A stretch of DNA of 64,000 nt from Caenorhabditis remanei (GCF_010183535.1 NC_071328.1:13950001-14014000), one strand, 5' to 3'. Shown: positions 35,106-47,344, counted from the stretch's first letter. The notes: a model not told the origin generated them from the sequence alone. Translations and numbers: made by a program.

Positions 35106-35317
35106 GAAACAAATACAAAACTTTCGAAAAAATTGAACAGAGAATCGGTGATGCTGATTGGAGCCGGATCTTTTGTTATCATTAACTAGTATAATTTCAG
35201 CTTGAGCCAACGATTGTGCCCGGCACTCGCAGAACCCGATCGCCAACCACAAACACGGATCTCCAATCCGATTCCTTGGAACATGCGATACGGTAGTAAA
35301 AATGGGCTCACACATTC

Positions 35318-35760
35318 TTGGTATCACAGGACGGGGACTGTCCAGCACCAATGCTGATCGGAGCAGATATGATGGAAAAGATCAACAAGATGGGACATGA
35401 AGTACAACTGGACCTATTCAAGAAGAAACTGACAATAGAAGAATGCCTCATAAACATCAACTTCATCACAGACGAGACGAATTCCCGTTTCACACGGCTA
35501 ACTCCCGTTTGACATGGCTATCTCCCATTTCACGTGGCAAACTCCCAGATGGGTACCAGATTGGTCCCAGCCTCGCGCCCAAAATTCTCTGAGAATGGAG
35601 TCCAAATCGCAGAAGAGGTCAACGCAAGATCGGAAGCCATTATTCCAGCAGAATTGGAAAATTACGAAGTGGAAATGGGAAATGACTTTGTGTTTGATTC
35701 GGCGAGAATGCCCATCGGCAACTATTCACTAATTCTCTTCCAAATAAATGAATATATATT
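35318..35760 (+). pseudogene. Possible retroelement polyprotein (aspartic protease region) remnant
   Basis: A short frame at about 35318-35512 contains PMLIGADMMEKI, which resembles the I-L-I-G-x-D flap-side motif of BEL/Pao-type retroelement proteases. A second open piece follows in another frame (35534-35767). There is no complete domain, no LTR and no reverse transcriptase nearby. The assignment rests on one motif and is weak. Confidence 0.25.
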
Positions 35761-35767
35761 ATTTTGA

Positions 35768-36424
35768 AAGTGTACTGTTTTGAATGTATAAAAAGAGATT
35801 AGACCCCACTAGGTATATTATGAATTTCTAACTAACATGAGAAACGAGAAATATTTTTATTTAAAATCTATGGCCAATTCCACTATCTTTATATATTTGT
35901 GAATCTTCTTGGATGGGATGGCGCAGTCGAAAACTTCATTGGATGGGCGACGAGCCGGGCGGTCCGATGATTCAGAAGGCTGAAATTTTATAAGATTCAA
36001 GTGTGGTGCACCTTTGACGCGTTTTCAATTGTCTCAATTTACTCAAAAGTGACCGATTTTCATGGATACTGTAACTACAGTAATCTTAAGATCAGTAGCT
36101 GGCGTACCTTGGACGCGTTCGTATGATTCTATAGCACCTCTAGGCTAGTTCTGGTGTGCCTTAGACGCTTTTTAAACAGTCTAAACCTTTATATTGTTGA
36201 CTCCTCAGGCGTGCCGTTAGCGCGTTTTATGGCAAATGTTTCCAAGCTTCTAACCACACGATTCTAAAACTTTCAAAGTAATTAACAGTTAATTAACACA
36301 TAAGTTATGTTAATGTATTTATTTGTAATTAACTTATAAAACTAAAATTTAATTAAACTAAATGTTTTAAACTCACTTAAAATAAATTTATTAAACACAC
36401 CGTTTTTGAAGTCAGTGCCTTTCA
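35768..36424. other. Gene-free AT-rich stretch
   Basis: The sequence around 35955-36235 has repeated GCGTTTT- and GCACCTTTGACGC-type words and no exon-like frame; 36280-36400 is very AT-rich. Confidence 0.35.
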
Positions 36425-37277
36425 AAAATTCTTGAGGATCATCTTCTTTTGTTCTTTGGAAAACCAGTCTTCTTCAATTTCCTTCGTGTCCTGGCTCTGC
36501 CCCTGCAAATTTAGCTATAAAAAAACAATTTTCAAACCAAAATGTTTATAACTATTCTCTCTCCTCGTATACTTGCTGGTGACGATAACAAATAGTTCGA
36601 ATATAACTATTTATTAGGAGAAAAGAATATTAAAGAATATATGGTACGAATAGGACGGTTCGGGGATTTTCTCTCTCTTAGATTGCAAGTCATGACCTGT
36701 CCGCAAGGACAGGCTTCTGGGTGAGACCTATGAGACCGCAGACATACAAAACAGTAAAAGAGGCGGGGACTCATGGTCAAATAGACAAGGGTATGATATA
36801 GAATTACTGGAATAGGAGATATCATACAATGTTTACCTCGAATTTTATCTAGCATATCACATTGTTGAAGCCCTGGTAGAGGTTTTCCACTTCAACTCTT
36901 CCAGCCTCCACCGATTGTTCTTCCACAGCGGTCATTCTGAAAATGTTATTCTCCTAATTTAAAGATATCTTGTATCGAAAGTTTATTTTTTCGAAATTTC
37001 GAAATACTACTTCAAAAAGTAACTTACTCGAATTGGAGTTCGAAAATACTGCTCCATCAAAATGTTCCCTCCGAGAATCCTCTAGGATAAAGGCTGTCTG
37101 ACTCTCTCTTATCTCGACTCGGCGGAACTCTTTGAACAGTTTTTCTCCTATTCATTCGTTTGGTTTGTCTTCTCCGTTGAGTTCATACTTTTCATACATT
37201 TCCAGATTGACGGCAGTTGGTTCGGCCGATCCTGAAATATACATATTATACATAGAAATAGGTTAATTTTTCTTTCA

Positions 37278-37733
37278 GTACCGCTCAAAAGTATATTAAG
37301 TTTTGGTTTTTTTGAGTTGAAAAGGTCGGACTTTGAGAGTGTGTCATAGTAATACTGATCGTCCCATCAAGTAGATTTTTAATGGATCGCACAGATCAAA
37401 CGTAGAGCTCCATTTTTGTAGTTGACAACTTTTTTGTACGGACACTCTCTAGAGAGTTATGGCCATTTTAAGACGACAGCTCAAAAATCGCACTATTTCG
37501 CACTGAAACGGGTCGATTTGGGGAAGAAATTACTTTGACGATATGTAACTTGCTAGGGAGTGTCCGTACAAAAAAAATTGTCAACTACAATAATGGAGTT
37601 CTACTCTTGGTCTGTACGATCCATAAAAACTTATTTTGTCGGACTATCAGTATTACCATGACACACTCTCAAAGTTGGAGATTGTCAACTGAAAAAAAAC
37701 AAAACTTAATTTACTTTTGAGCGGTACTGTATC
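37278..37733. mobile_element. Foldback MITE with CAGTACCGCTCAAAAGTATA tips
   Basis: Tips CAGTACCGCTCAAAAGTATA and its complement are well preserved. Inner arms contain TTTTGTACGGACACTC and its complement. Confidence 0.75.
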
Positions 37734-37796
37734 TAGTAGAAATCAAATTGAAAAATTTGGTGATTTTTTTAAAAATTTTGTAGATACTAACAAGGG

Positions 37797-38160
37797 AAGG
37801 TCATGGACTCGGTCTGGAGTTATGGGTCGTGACATATATCATTGGAAAGCTGAGAAAACGCTGATTCTAAATATATATTTTTTGCCCTCGAGGTCAGGTA
37901 TTCAAGAAAAAGATGGTCAAAGTTTGGAAAAATGACAAATTATTACCTTTCAGACACGCGAGAAATGTTTTGAAATTTTCTAGCGATTTTCGCGTGTTAA
38001 AAAGGCCATCATTTGTCATTTTTCCAAACTTTGACCTTGTTTTTTTCGAATACTGGGCCTCGAGGGCAAAAACTAAATATATATTTGGAATCAGCATTTT
38101 CTCAGTTTTCAAATGATATAGGTCACGTCCCATAACTCCAGACCGAGTTCATGACCTTCT
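37797..38160. repeat. Foldback element, GACTCGGTCTGGAGTTATGG family
   Basis: Near-symmetric copy with GGTCATGGACTCGGTCTGGA at the left and its complement at the right. The loop carries AAATGACAAAT and its complement. Confidence 0.75.
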
Positions 38161-38403
38161 CTAGTAAGTGAAAACCGAAAAAGACTAATTCTAGCGCCAT
38201 TTCTAAAACTATGTAATAAAAAATCGCCCAACTAACCTTGACGACATGATAAAAGACCGATGTCGCGCTGGCGTCCACATGAATATCCGTGAAGGAGTCC
38301 GCCATCTAGCAACACTCTTTTTTTCCTTCAGAGCCTCATTTAGTTGATCTACTAAAGAGAGTTGACGCACGAAGAGGAATACTTGGAATGTATTCCGGAA
38401 GCT

Positions 38404-39996
38404 GAAATAGATGATTTTTAATAAAAAAGGTTTTTATTAAATTAAAATCACTTTAACTCTAAAACTAGTATTTAGGATTCTCAAAGTTTTGAAAATCCTG
38501 AGTTTGGAATGTTCGTTTTTCTACAGTGACAAACTACACTGACCGAAATTCCTATTTTCTCATTAATTCGGTATAAAAAGAATAGTCGTGGCCTAGGATC
38601 CGTCAACTCGGCCATCATGCGATGACGTCACTCAAAAAATTTTGGCGTGAAATGACTTCTAAATTGTATTCGGGATGTTCAAGTTTTCAGAAATCTAAAC
38701 TGAAAAAAAAACGAAATCACAGAAAACTGCCGAAAAATCGTTATTTTCAATGATAAATTTTCGAAATTCTCTGCATTTTTCGAATAACTCACCGTGACAA
38801 CTTCCAAAGCAATAAGAAATCAATAATTAGGACTCAAAAATAATCAAATAGTTGTTTTTCGGCATTTATTCAGTAAAACGCCCAGAATAATGAGTAAAGA
38901 GGGGGAAGCAGTTGAGAAGAGAGGGGTCATTTTGGCTCTCTGTTTCTCTAGCCGCTCTCCTGATTTTATGTACTCTCTCTCTCTTTCTCTCTCTCTCTCC
39001 CACTTTCCTCTCAATTATGTATCTAGTCTGCCAGATGGTGTCCTTGCTACAGGTTTTAGTGAGATTCAACACCGGCAGCGGTGCAAAACTTTGACCTCAG
39101 TTCTCTCGAATACGATGCATCTAGGGTAAAAACTAAGTTTATATTTGGATAGAGTATTTCTTTAGCTTTCTTATGATATATTATTAGAACAGGTAGTCGT
39201 GGCCTAGGATCCGTCAACTCGGCCATCGTGGGATCGCACCTTGACGTCACTCGACACATGCTGAAACGAGTGCTACCGTAATAAAAAAAGTGTCGGTCGT
39301 CCGATTTTTGAACTACTGTACATTCACGTTAACTGCGTTAAAAGATTGAATTGTAGAATCCCGTGATTTATTCGAAAACACTCGATAATCTATTAAAACT
39401 TCCCGCTGAAAAGCCATTGAAGAAATTTTGGGAGCTGACGAGATTCCAATTAATTTATTTGATTACAATAATTTCAATAGGACAAAAGACAACAAATAAT
39501 ATTTTTTCGATTCCTGTTCCGTTTCTTCTTCTTTTATCCTTTTTGAAGAAACTGACAAATATACCAAAATGTAGATCTCAACAAGTTCTCTAAACGTGAC
39601 CTACTACGGGCAGGATGTCTATTCGTTAATGTGCCGCGGGCCGGGCTAGAATGGTTTTTTTGGTCATTTTCGCGTTTTTTGGCACTTTTCAACGGCCCGC
39701 GGCACATTAACGAATAGCCATCCGGCCCGTAAAAGCTCGCAGACATAGAACTCGCCGAGATCTACATGTTGGTATATTGAGCTCATAATATTCATTTTGA
39801 AGCGAGTTACGCGCCGGCCCGTTTCGGCCCGGTTGACAAGCATGGGATCTTGGAATACCTAAGGAATTACGGTATCCCTTACAATACGATTTTTTCTTAT
39901 TTTTACTGATTTTTTCTTTCAGTTACCTCGTTTTTCATCTCCTTGTTGATGTAAGCTCGCAATTGATCATTCGCTGGGGAATTGGTTGGGAAGCAT
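38404..39996. repeat. Gene-free repeat stretch
   Basis: Contents: the GATCCGTCAACTCGGCC repeat (near 38601 and 39209), a donor-type unit on the - strand (about 38788-38885), a CTCTCTCTCTC run (38970-39000), and a palindrome with GGCCCG cores and CGTTAATGTGCCGCGGGCC words (about 39550-39845). Confidence 0.6.
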
Positions 39997-40594
39997 TCAA
40001 AACAAATCGGTGAGAAGAAGAGCAATTTCGTTTTCCAGCTGGTTTATACGTTCTTGACGATTTCGAATCGTTTGGACACGTTGGATGTTTGTTTGACGAG
40101 CAATCTCTACATTTATCTGTAACATGACAATCATCGATGTGTGGAACTAAAAATTTCGGAAATTTCGGAATCCGGAAATATTGGTCACAATCTATAAAAA
40201 TGCTGTAAATTTTGACACATGTGTGACGTTTTGGCACCGTTCACGTTGGGTTTGTAACAATTTCTTTCGATTTCGCACAAATAATTGTTTATCATCACGA
40301 AAATATTCGAAATTTCGGAACAAAAGTTTTTCCGCAAAAATTTCACGGAAATTGGAAATTTCCGAAAGTTCCGAAAAATGCCGGAAATTTCGGAATTTCC
40401 GATTTCCGTTCCGCACATTCCTGATGACAATAAGAAGAATGATTTTTTGATTTTGAGTTTTTTACCTGTTGCTCATTGTGTTGAGATGTGAGCAGGTCAC
40501 TACTCTCGACTTGGGGTCCGACGTCTACTGGGCCCTCCACTTCCTCGTGAAATGAGGAGTCAGTTGAAGATACGTCACTCAAATTAAGACTCAT
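39997..40594 (-). CDS. Small predicted coiled-coil protein, 82 residues
   Basis: Two phase 0 exons: 40594-40466 (ATG, 43 codons, ends CAG then GTAAAA) and 40116-39997 (ends TGA). The N-terminal half is acidic and Ser-rich; the C-terminal half has Leu/Ile/Val spacing of a short coiled coil (contains RQERINQLENEIALLL). The 349-base intron carries GAAATTTCGG palindromic repeats (about 40290-40410). There is no recognised family and no neighbour that suggests a role. The coiled-coil ending directly at the stop makes it more gene-like than chance. Confidence 0.4.
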
Positions 40595-42173
40595 CAAAAA
40601 TTGCCACCCGATGTGTCAGTTCCGCCTGTAAATGGTCGAAAACTGGGAATTTCTAGCAAAATGTTTTCGACTAGCAAAAAAAAATTGCTTGCTTTTTTTG
40701 CTACCTTGTGAATAGGTCCATTAGATAGAAAAATGAAATTTCTGCTTTTTTAGCCGATTTGACGGATTCTAGACCATTGACTACCTTTTTGATACCGGAT
40801 TAATAAGAATTTAAGCATTTTGGTCAGTGTAAGATGGTCAGTGTACTTTGTCACTGTAATCGGTTGGTAAAATCCCTTAAAATTAGTCTTCCTATCTTAC
40901 TCACCTTTCCAAAATCGGTAAACCAAAACCAAAAACCAATAATTCAATAAAAATAGTGAGATGGAGGGGACCGAAAATCCGAATATCGGTCTTTAGGGAA
41001 TACTGGCCATCCTATCCAAGACGAGGGTATATATACCCAACAAAAGGGGGCGGAGTCAGGAGGACAAGGAGTGATGCGGGTGGCGGGTGGTATCGGGTTA
41101 CAGGTGGCGGATCTCTAAAGGCGGCGGACGGGCGGCAAGGATTAAAAAAACAGACGGGCGTCTTATAAACATTATATATATTATAAACATTATGTATTGG
41201 TTGGGTACGGTATCGGGCTGCAAGTGGCACACGGGCGGGCGGCAAAGATGAAACAATTAACACCGCGGGAGAACGACCTACGCCGAAAAGACAACATTTT
41301 TCTGTTCTTGATGTATTTGGGGAACGAGAGAGAGACGTATTTCGAATATCCATGACAGAAGAGATTTGAAAAACGAATTAAACACTGAAAAATATACAGT
41401 ACGGGACAAAAAGCTATCAATTTTGTGTGTCATGGTAATTCTGCTTGACCGATCAAGTATATTACTAATAAATCATAGAGATCAAAAGTAGAGATTCATT
41501 TTTGTAGTTGACAACTTTTTTGTACGGACACTCCATAGCAAGTTACGTATCGACAAAGTAATTTCTCCCTCAAATCGACCAATTTCAGAACAAAATAGTG
41601 CGATTTTTGAGCTGTCGTCCTAAAATGACCACAACTCTCTATGGAGTGTCCGTACAAAAAAGTTGTCAACTACAAAAATGAAGCTCCCCTTTTGATCTGT
41701 ACGATCCATTAAAAATCTACATGATGAAACAATCAGAATTACCATGACACACTTTCAAAGTTGGGCAAAATCAACTGAAAACGGCAAAAATTGATAGCTT
41801 TTTGGTCCGGTACTGTGCCAAAATGCAGATATCAATGATTTTTTTTTCAATTCAAGGTGAGAATTTGTAGTACATGCTCCTCTAGAGGAATGGTTGAAGA
41901 AGAATTCAATTAAATCCCACAAAATATTTCTTTGGTGACGACTGGCTCTTCAAGTGTCTCCTGGTTGTTGTTGTAGGAAGAATCCACGTTGTCTAGTTGA
42001 TTCAGGATGAGTGTTGAATCTCCTTATGAGATATCAACAAACCCTTTATGGGATCAACTGTCGTAATACAAAGAAAACCCAATGTAGAGTTTATTGAAGA
42101 GAATGATAATAACCCAGAGGCAATGAATATGTATAGTGACTAGTATTAGCATAACAATAGGTATACAAAAAAA
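40595..42173. repeat. Gene-free repeat stretch
   Basis: Contents: a direct repeat (40897-41350) whose second copy is at 46707-47050 (both contain GGGTATATATACCCAACAAA and GAACGAGAGAGAGACGTATT); the foldback MITE 41397-41816 with CAGTACGGGACAAAAAGCTA tips; and 41820-42170 with nothing gene-like. Confidence 0.6.
41397..41816. mobile_element. Foldback MITE
   Basis: Tips CAGTACGGGACAAAAAGCTA and its complement; internal TTTTTGTACGGACACTCCAT and its complement. A TA precedes the left tip. Confidence 0.75.
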
Positions 42174-42791
42174 CTATAGAAAAGAGATAACAAAAGCTTT
42201 GAAAAATGACGAAAAAGGTATCATATTTTCAACTATTTCGGTATCTGGCCCGTTTGATTTCCCACGAATCACATATCCATGACGTGGATGCTCGATGCCA
42301 TTGCCTGAGAGAACTTTGAATAGTTCGTGCGTCGATCGAGCTGAAATTTTTGAAAAGTTGTTGCAATTCTTGAAACAAAAGTTTTTTTTTACCAAATCGT
42401 ACTGACGATCAAGATTGTTGATGACGTATGGATTTCGAAGCATTACATCAGTGATGGCCTGAAATAAATGCATTTTGATAATCTGAGTTCACTGGGAACT
42501 AACTTTTTCCAGTGGAAATTCTGTTGAATGAAACGAGACCAAGCAGTGACAAAGTGACCAGTTTTCAATTGGTTCGTTCAGAATGACTTATTCCAGGAAA
42601 ATGAAGAAGTTCACCAATTGCTGAAATTCAATCTGTGGATGCCGTGGTAAGACAACTTTTTTGAGGTTCCGTGAAAGAATTTTTCTATGAAAACTTTAAC
42701 GAACCCCGTAAAAATCAATAAATTTCTTCATTATTGCCCGCATCGGTTTGCTTGTGGCTTTCCGTTGCATCGCACAGATTCCAATTGAGAT
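42174..42791 (-). pseudogene. PPIP5K/VIP1-like inositol pyrophosphate kinase fragment with stop codon
   Basis: Exon-like pieces 42791-42705, 42620-42504, 42458-42393 and 42340-42174 encode, in order, [45 protein letters not shown] and a final block ending in an HPRHGY segment. These match the conserved N-terminal ATP-grasp half of PPIP5K/VIP1 kinases. Two defects are visible: the codon before VILNEP, where the family has Asp, is TAA; and the last junction is out of phase across an A-run, although the unspliced frame stays open. The rest of the kinase and the phosphatase-like domain are missing. This is a truncated pseudogene copy; the functional gene should be elsewhere. Confidence 0.7.
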
Positions 42792-45248
42792 CTGAAAAAG
42801 GGAATTCTAACTTAGTTTGTTCAGTTATTGTTGTGTTACCTTGTGAGGCCATATTTGTTCCGTAGAAGCTTCTTTCCCTTTAGGAGCGATATTTCATCTG
42901 AAAGCAATTTTGTTTATGTAATTCAGTATTTTAATTTCAAAATCAGTAAATAAAGAGATGGGGAGGTTCGGCGTGAAATATTCGGAAGGATTCAGTAAAT
43001 TCATCAGTAAATTTACCGGAAAATTTACAGGTAAATTATCGGGAAACAGCTATGTTTCTGAGATTCTATCACCAATCTAAAGTCCAGAGATGAACACTCG
43101 TTAATGATTTTCAATTTTTCGGTAAATTTCTGAACATTTTCGTTTTTCTCCAAATATTATACCAAAAAGCAACAAAAAATTGCCACTACTGGGGTCGAAC
43201 CCTTGTACTTTGGTACAAAAAATTGGTAAAAAAAACGTTCAAACAGATGTTTTGGTTCCTTAATGGGCCTAACCATGTGACCAAAACACAGAAAAAAAAC
43301 ATGAATGGGAAAAATGATAAAACAAAAACTCACAATTTACCGATAATTTACCGAATACTCATTTACCGGTAAAACTATAATATTTCTTACTACTAGTAAT
43401 AAAAGCGTTTTGCTTTTTTTGCTACCTTGTTGTTAATTAGATATGAAGGTAAATTGTCCGATTTTTTTGTGCTGAGTGAACGGACTCTAGGGTTTTCCAT
43501 ATTTTTCTACATATTTTAAAACACTCCCTCAATCCATAATAAATTTAAACGCCAAATAAATACACATACCTTACAATCCAATTATAATTCTCGAAAAATC
43601 AATAGTTTTCATAAGAAAGAGGGAGAGCGACAATCGGACGCCGCTCAATAGAGGAAATATGAATAAACATGCAAATGGTCTCGGCTTTTATATAGTTTTC
43701 TGTTCTAGGAGAGACTTAGAGAAACATAAATTTTCCGATATTTCATCACCAACAGTTGCTTGCAAAGACGGCTTGCAAAAATATGATGATATTGTGAAAT
43801 ATGGTCTCTCCTCTCAGGAATTTTTAGTCGCTTCTATTTAAAGGAGCATACCTTAAAAGCGGAGGGAGTCACCTGGGAAATGTGAATTGTGAAAATACTC
43901 TACTTAAAATTTTACGTATATTTGTGATAGGCAACGTTTTGATAGCTCCGCCCACTTTTAGAGATACGGAGGCGAACATCTTACTGTAAGAAAATGACTG
44001 TTGATACCGTAACCAGTAAGTTAAGAACGTAGAAATAGCTACAGTAAGCTAAAACTACAGTATGGAAAAAAGCGTCTAACATGGGAATGACCCGGAGTGT
44101 CCCCCCTGAAATCTTCCCATATTTTGTACATAAGTAGTGTCTGACCTAACTAAGAAAAATCCAAAATTATAGCTGCGCTCTCGGAGGTTTCGGGGAGTTA
44201 CACAACTTTTTTGAAAATTTTCGAAAATTTCGGTGTCTCCACTTTGAGAACTCGTAACTTCTTGAGTTTTTGAGCTACCGTAATGGTTTTAGGCTCGTTT
44301 GATAGGTAATAACATTGACTTCAAAAATTCCTTTTTGAGCATTTACCAAAAAACGTAACCTGTTGAGCTGCAGTTGAAAATGTGAAAAAATCGTCATTGT
44401 GAGGTAACGATAAATGCCAAATTTCGACAATCGGGGAACTGGAGACTACCCGTAACTCAAAGGCTCGACCTATATTTGAACACGTATACAGACATAACTC
44501 AGAGTAAGGAGTATGCAGGTGGTAGTCCCCAGTTCCCCGATTGTCGAAATTTGGCATTTATCGTTACCTCACAATGACGATTTTTTCACACTTTCAACTG
44601 CAGCTAAACAGGTTACGTTTTTTGGTAAGTGCTCAAAAAGGAATTTTTGAAGTCAATGTTATTACCTATCGAATGAGCCTAAAACCATTACGGTAGTTAA
44701 AAAAATCAAAAAGTTACGAGTTCTCAAAGTAGAGTCATCGAAAGTTTCAAAAATTTCCAAAAAAGTTGTGTAACTCTACGAAACCTCCGAGAGCGCAGCT
44801 ATAATTTTGGATTTTTCTTAGTTAGGTCAGACACTACTTATGCACAAAATATGGGAAGATTTCAAGGGGGACACTCCGGGTCATTCCCATGTAAGGTGCC
44901 GAGTTGACGGATCCTAGGCCACCACTTTCCTTTTTATACCCGATTTCGAGAAAACAGGAATTTCGGTCAGTGTAGTAATTTGGTTTGGTCAGTGTAAAAT
45001 TTGGACAGTGTACTTTGTCACTGTAATCGGTTGGTCAGTGTGATGGCCGAGTTGACAGATCCTAGGCCACGGGGCGGCAAAGAAAAAACAATGAACACCG
45101 CGGGGGAGTGACCTACGCCGAAAAGACGACATTTTTCTGTTTCACGGCCTTGATGTATCTGGGGAACGAGAGAGAGATGTATTTCAAATATCCATGACAG
45201 ATATCAAAAAATGAACTTGAAGAATCTTATAGAGAATATAACCCAAAT
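42792..45248. repeat. Gene-free repeat stretch
   Basis: 42990-43385 is a loose palindrome of TTTACCGG and ATTTACCGATAATTTACCG words with a tRNA-like box (GGGTTCGACCCC on the - strand, about 43193-43204). 43920-43970 holds a lone CTCCGCCCACTTT half. 44080-44890 is a foldback element. 44895-45070 holds copies of the GAGTTGACGGATCC repeat, and 45070-45200 a partial copy of the 40.9/46.7-kb direct repeat. Confidence 0.6.
44080..44890. mobile_element. Foldback element with TAA flanks (PIF/Harbinger-like MITE)
   Basis: Ends CATGGGAATGACCCGGAGTG and its complement are flanked by TAA on both sides. The arms are near identical (AAATCCAAAATTATAGCTGC in the left arm, its complement in the right) down to a short loop near 44480. 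No coding frame. A TWA target duplication suits PIF/Harbinger. Confidence 0.75.
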
Positions 45249-46122
45249 TTATTTATATTGACGGTAAAGAATATAAATAAAATAATTCCAATTAAACCCG
45301 AGGATCATCTCGAAAATGGTTAGGGTGTTGTAGACATCAGCCTCCTCCTGATTGAACAGCGTCCAGATTATTGATCCGACGATAATTTCATACGACACAA
45401 TTCTCATGAAGTAAGCAGACAGTCTGTTGCGTTTTCTTAGTGGCTCGATTGGTTGGTACTGGTAGTCGCTGAAACATGGGGATCATCAGAAATGTTAAAG
45501 AATTGAAATTTCTTTGTCTCATGTCAGTAGAACTTTTTGTTTGGGAGTGACACAAGAACGTAATTTCTCTCACAAGGGAAGTCTTTGGAGACGCCACTAT
45601 CAAACGATCTATAAATTTGGTCATAGGTATTTCCGACCACGGGGAGTCTATTTCTGCAGTCAAAACCTGCTAAATATCTCTTCGAGCCGAGTTATGAGCT
45701 CTCAAACTTTGCAAGTGAATAAGCTTTTTCCCATGGTATTCCAAATCGACAAGTTGTATACTCAAGATATTCTCATTTTTACAACGTATGAACACAGGAG
45801 AACCGTACGGTGGCGTATATGCGGCCGATTTTGAATTCCATGTAAAAAAGCTTGACCATATTAAAAGTTTGAGAGCATATAACTCGGCTCGTACAGATAT
45901 TTAGCAGGTTTTGACTCCCCGTGGTCGAAAATACCTATGACCAAATTTATAGGTCGTTTGAAAGTGGCGTCTTCAAAGACTTCCCTTGTCAGTAAAACTT
46001 TGAAAGTAGATAAATTGAACTCACTCAGTCCACATCGCCACAAGAAGGACGGTCAAAGCGATTGCAGTACGAAAAGAACGATTGGTGGGCACTGGTAGTC
46101 GCTGAAACATGGGGATCGTCAT
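45249..46122 (-). CDS. Small predicted multi-pass membrane protein, 105 residues
   Basis: Exons 46122-46025 and 45468-45249 join with a GA/C codon and end TAA. The protein starts MTIPMFQRLPVP; its hydrophobic segments suggest three membrane helices (around ALTVLLVAMW, around YEIIVGSIIWTLF, and near the C-terminus). I do not recognise a family. The first exon and the region just upstream of the second exon share a 35-base direct repeat (about 46085-46123 and 45451-45490), so the second exon may be a partial duplication. A palindromic element sits in the intron. Confidence 0.45.
45570..45995. repeat. Palindromic element in an intron
   Basis: Inverted arms at about 45572-45717 and 45866-45991 share CAAGGGAAGTCTTTG, TTGGTCATAGGTATTT and GAGCCGAGTTAT. 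The loop of about 150 bases is unique. No frame. Confidence 0.65.
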
Positions 46123-47164
46123 AATTTGTTGGAAGTTCTTTGTGGTTTTAGAAGTAAATATTGCCATTGAATGGCGAAGAAGTTAATGATAATTATCATT
46201 TGTTAATTAACCGGTTTAGGCTGGCGCGCCTTTAGCGCGTTTTCTCGCGGCTCTGCCACTTGACTTCACGTGAAAACTTTTTAAATGATAATTTTTATTT
46301 TTGGAAATAAAAACAAAATGCCGACATTGTGACAGAGATTGTGACTAGCCCCACACGCGTTTTATATATAAGAATGATAAAACAAACTTACCACTTCGAG
46401 TGTTCACATATCTTAATTAGACCTCTCGGAGTCCGCGGGATTTTTTTTTCTGAAAAATGGATAAAAATGTTTTTTATCTTCAATGATAACAAAAAGTTAA
46501 CTACAAATTATCTATAAAACCATAATAACAACCGTCCATATAGTAGTCAGATGGCTATTATCTATAAAACCATAATGAGGTTTTTGATATGGAAATTGGA
46601 TTACTACTCCTATTTCCAGGGGTTGGCTATAAAAGATGATGTTTTCGCACAAAAGATCGAAAGTAAACAGGAGATTGTCAAAAATTGGAGAAAATCTAGA
46701 CACCGTATTTTACTCACCTTTCCAAAATCGACTAATCAAAATCAAAATAATTAAAATTCAATAAAAATAGTAAGAGGAATGGGGGACCGAAAATCCGAAT
46801 ATCGATCTCGAGGGAATACTGACTATCCTATCCGAGACGGGGGTATATATACCCAACAAAAGGGGGCGGAGTCAGGGGAGGCGGGCGGGCGGCAAAGAAA
46901 ACAATAAACGGAGGCCTTATCCCTTTCGAAGCGTTGCTTTGTTAAGAACACCGCTCTCTGGAGGTTTACGCCGAAAATACAACATTTTTCTGTTTCACGT
47001 CCTTGATGTATTTTGGGAACGAGAGAGAGAGAGACGTATTTCAAATATCCAGTGGACGCGGGAGGCCGGAGGTCTCAGAAAAATTGTATAAATATAGGTT
47101 GGTGTGCCTGGAGGAGGTGGTGGAGGGACTGACGCACTCTCATAATTTTCGCTGTTATGCGACT

Positions 47165-47275
47165 AGTGCGCCTAGTGGTTTAGCCGATCGCGCCGGTTTT
47201 GAAGTGAGTTAAGTGGTCAGGGTGCAGCACTATGAGAATGGGTACCAGGGTTCGGTCCCACTGGGGGTCAATTTT
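47165..47275 (+). repeat. tRNA-like (SINE-type) segment
   Basis: TAGTGGTTTAGCCGATCGCG resembles box A and GGGTTCGGTCCCA (near 47248) is a good box B. No full cloverleaf is evident. A related unit on the - strand at 59985-60045 shares the words GAGAATGGGTACCAGGGTTC. Confidence 0.5.
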
Positions 47276-47344
47276 TGTGACTTTTTGATTGAATATATTT
47301 TGTAAATCAAATCTTGGGCTTAATTCCACAATCAAACCATAGAT

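Larger units (their letters stand above)
32356..35317. repeat. Gene-free repeat stretch
   Basis: Contents: a partial foldback (about 32785-32980); a minisatellite of GGAAGTCGGAAGTC units (about 33110-33420); a donor-type unit ending GGAGGTTAGT (about 33736); two tandem copies of an approximately 280-base segment with ATTGAACGTTTTTCGTGT (about 33915-34110 and 34195-34410); and the foldback MITE at 34665-35105. Nothing here looks coding. Confidence 0.6.
36425..38403 (-). pseudogene. Degenerate multi-exon coding region, unrecognised
   Basis: Exon-like pieces on the - strand with good splice edges: about 38403-38235 (ends with donor GTTAGT), about 37231-37019, about 36940-36840, and about 36502-36425 (GQSQDTKEIEEDWF to TGA). 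In the second piece one frame reads on across a single TGA, from EMYEKYELNGEDKPNE into GEKLFKEFRRVEIRESQ, suggesting a nonsense change in a once-longer exon. Phases of the remaining junctions do not all match. The foldback elements at 37278-37733 and 37797-38160 lie in the first intron. I do not recognise the family. Confidence 0.25.

Noticed and set aside
45388..45663. A 91-residue - strand frame overlapping the small membrane-protein exon
   Set aside because: It uses a different frame from the phase-consistent gene model and runs into the palindromic element.
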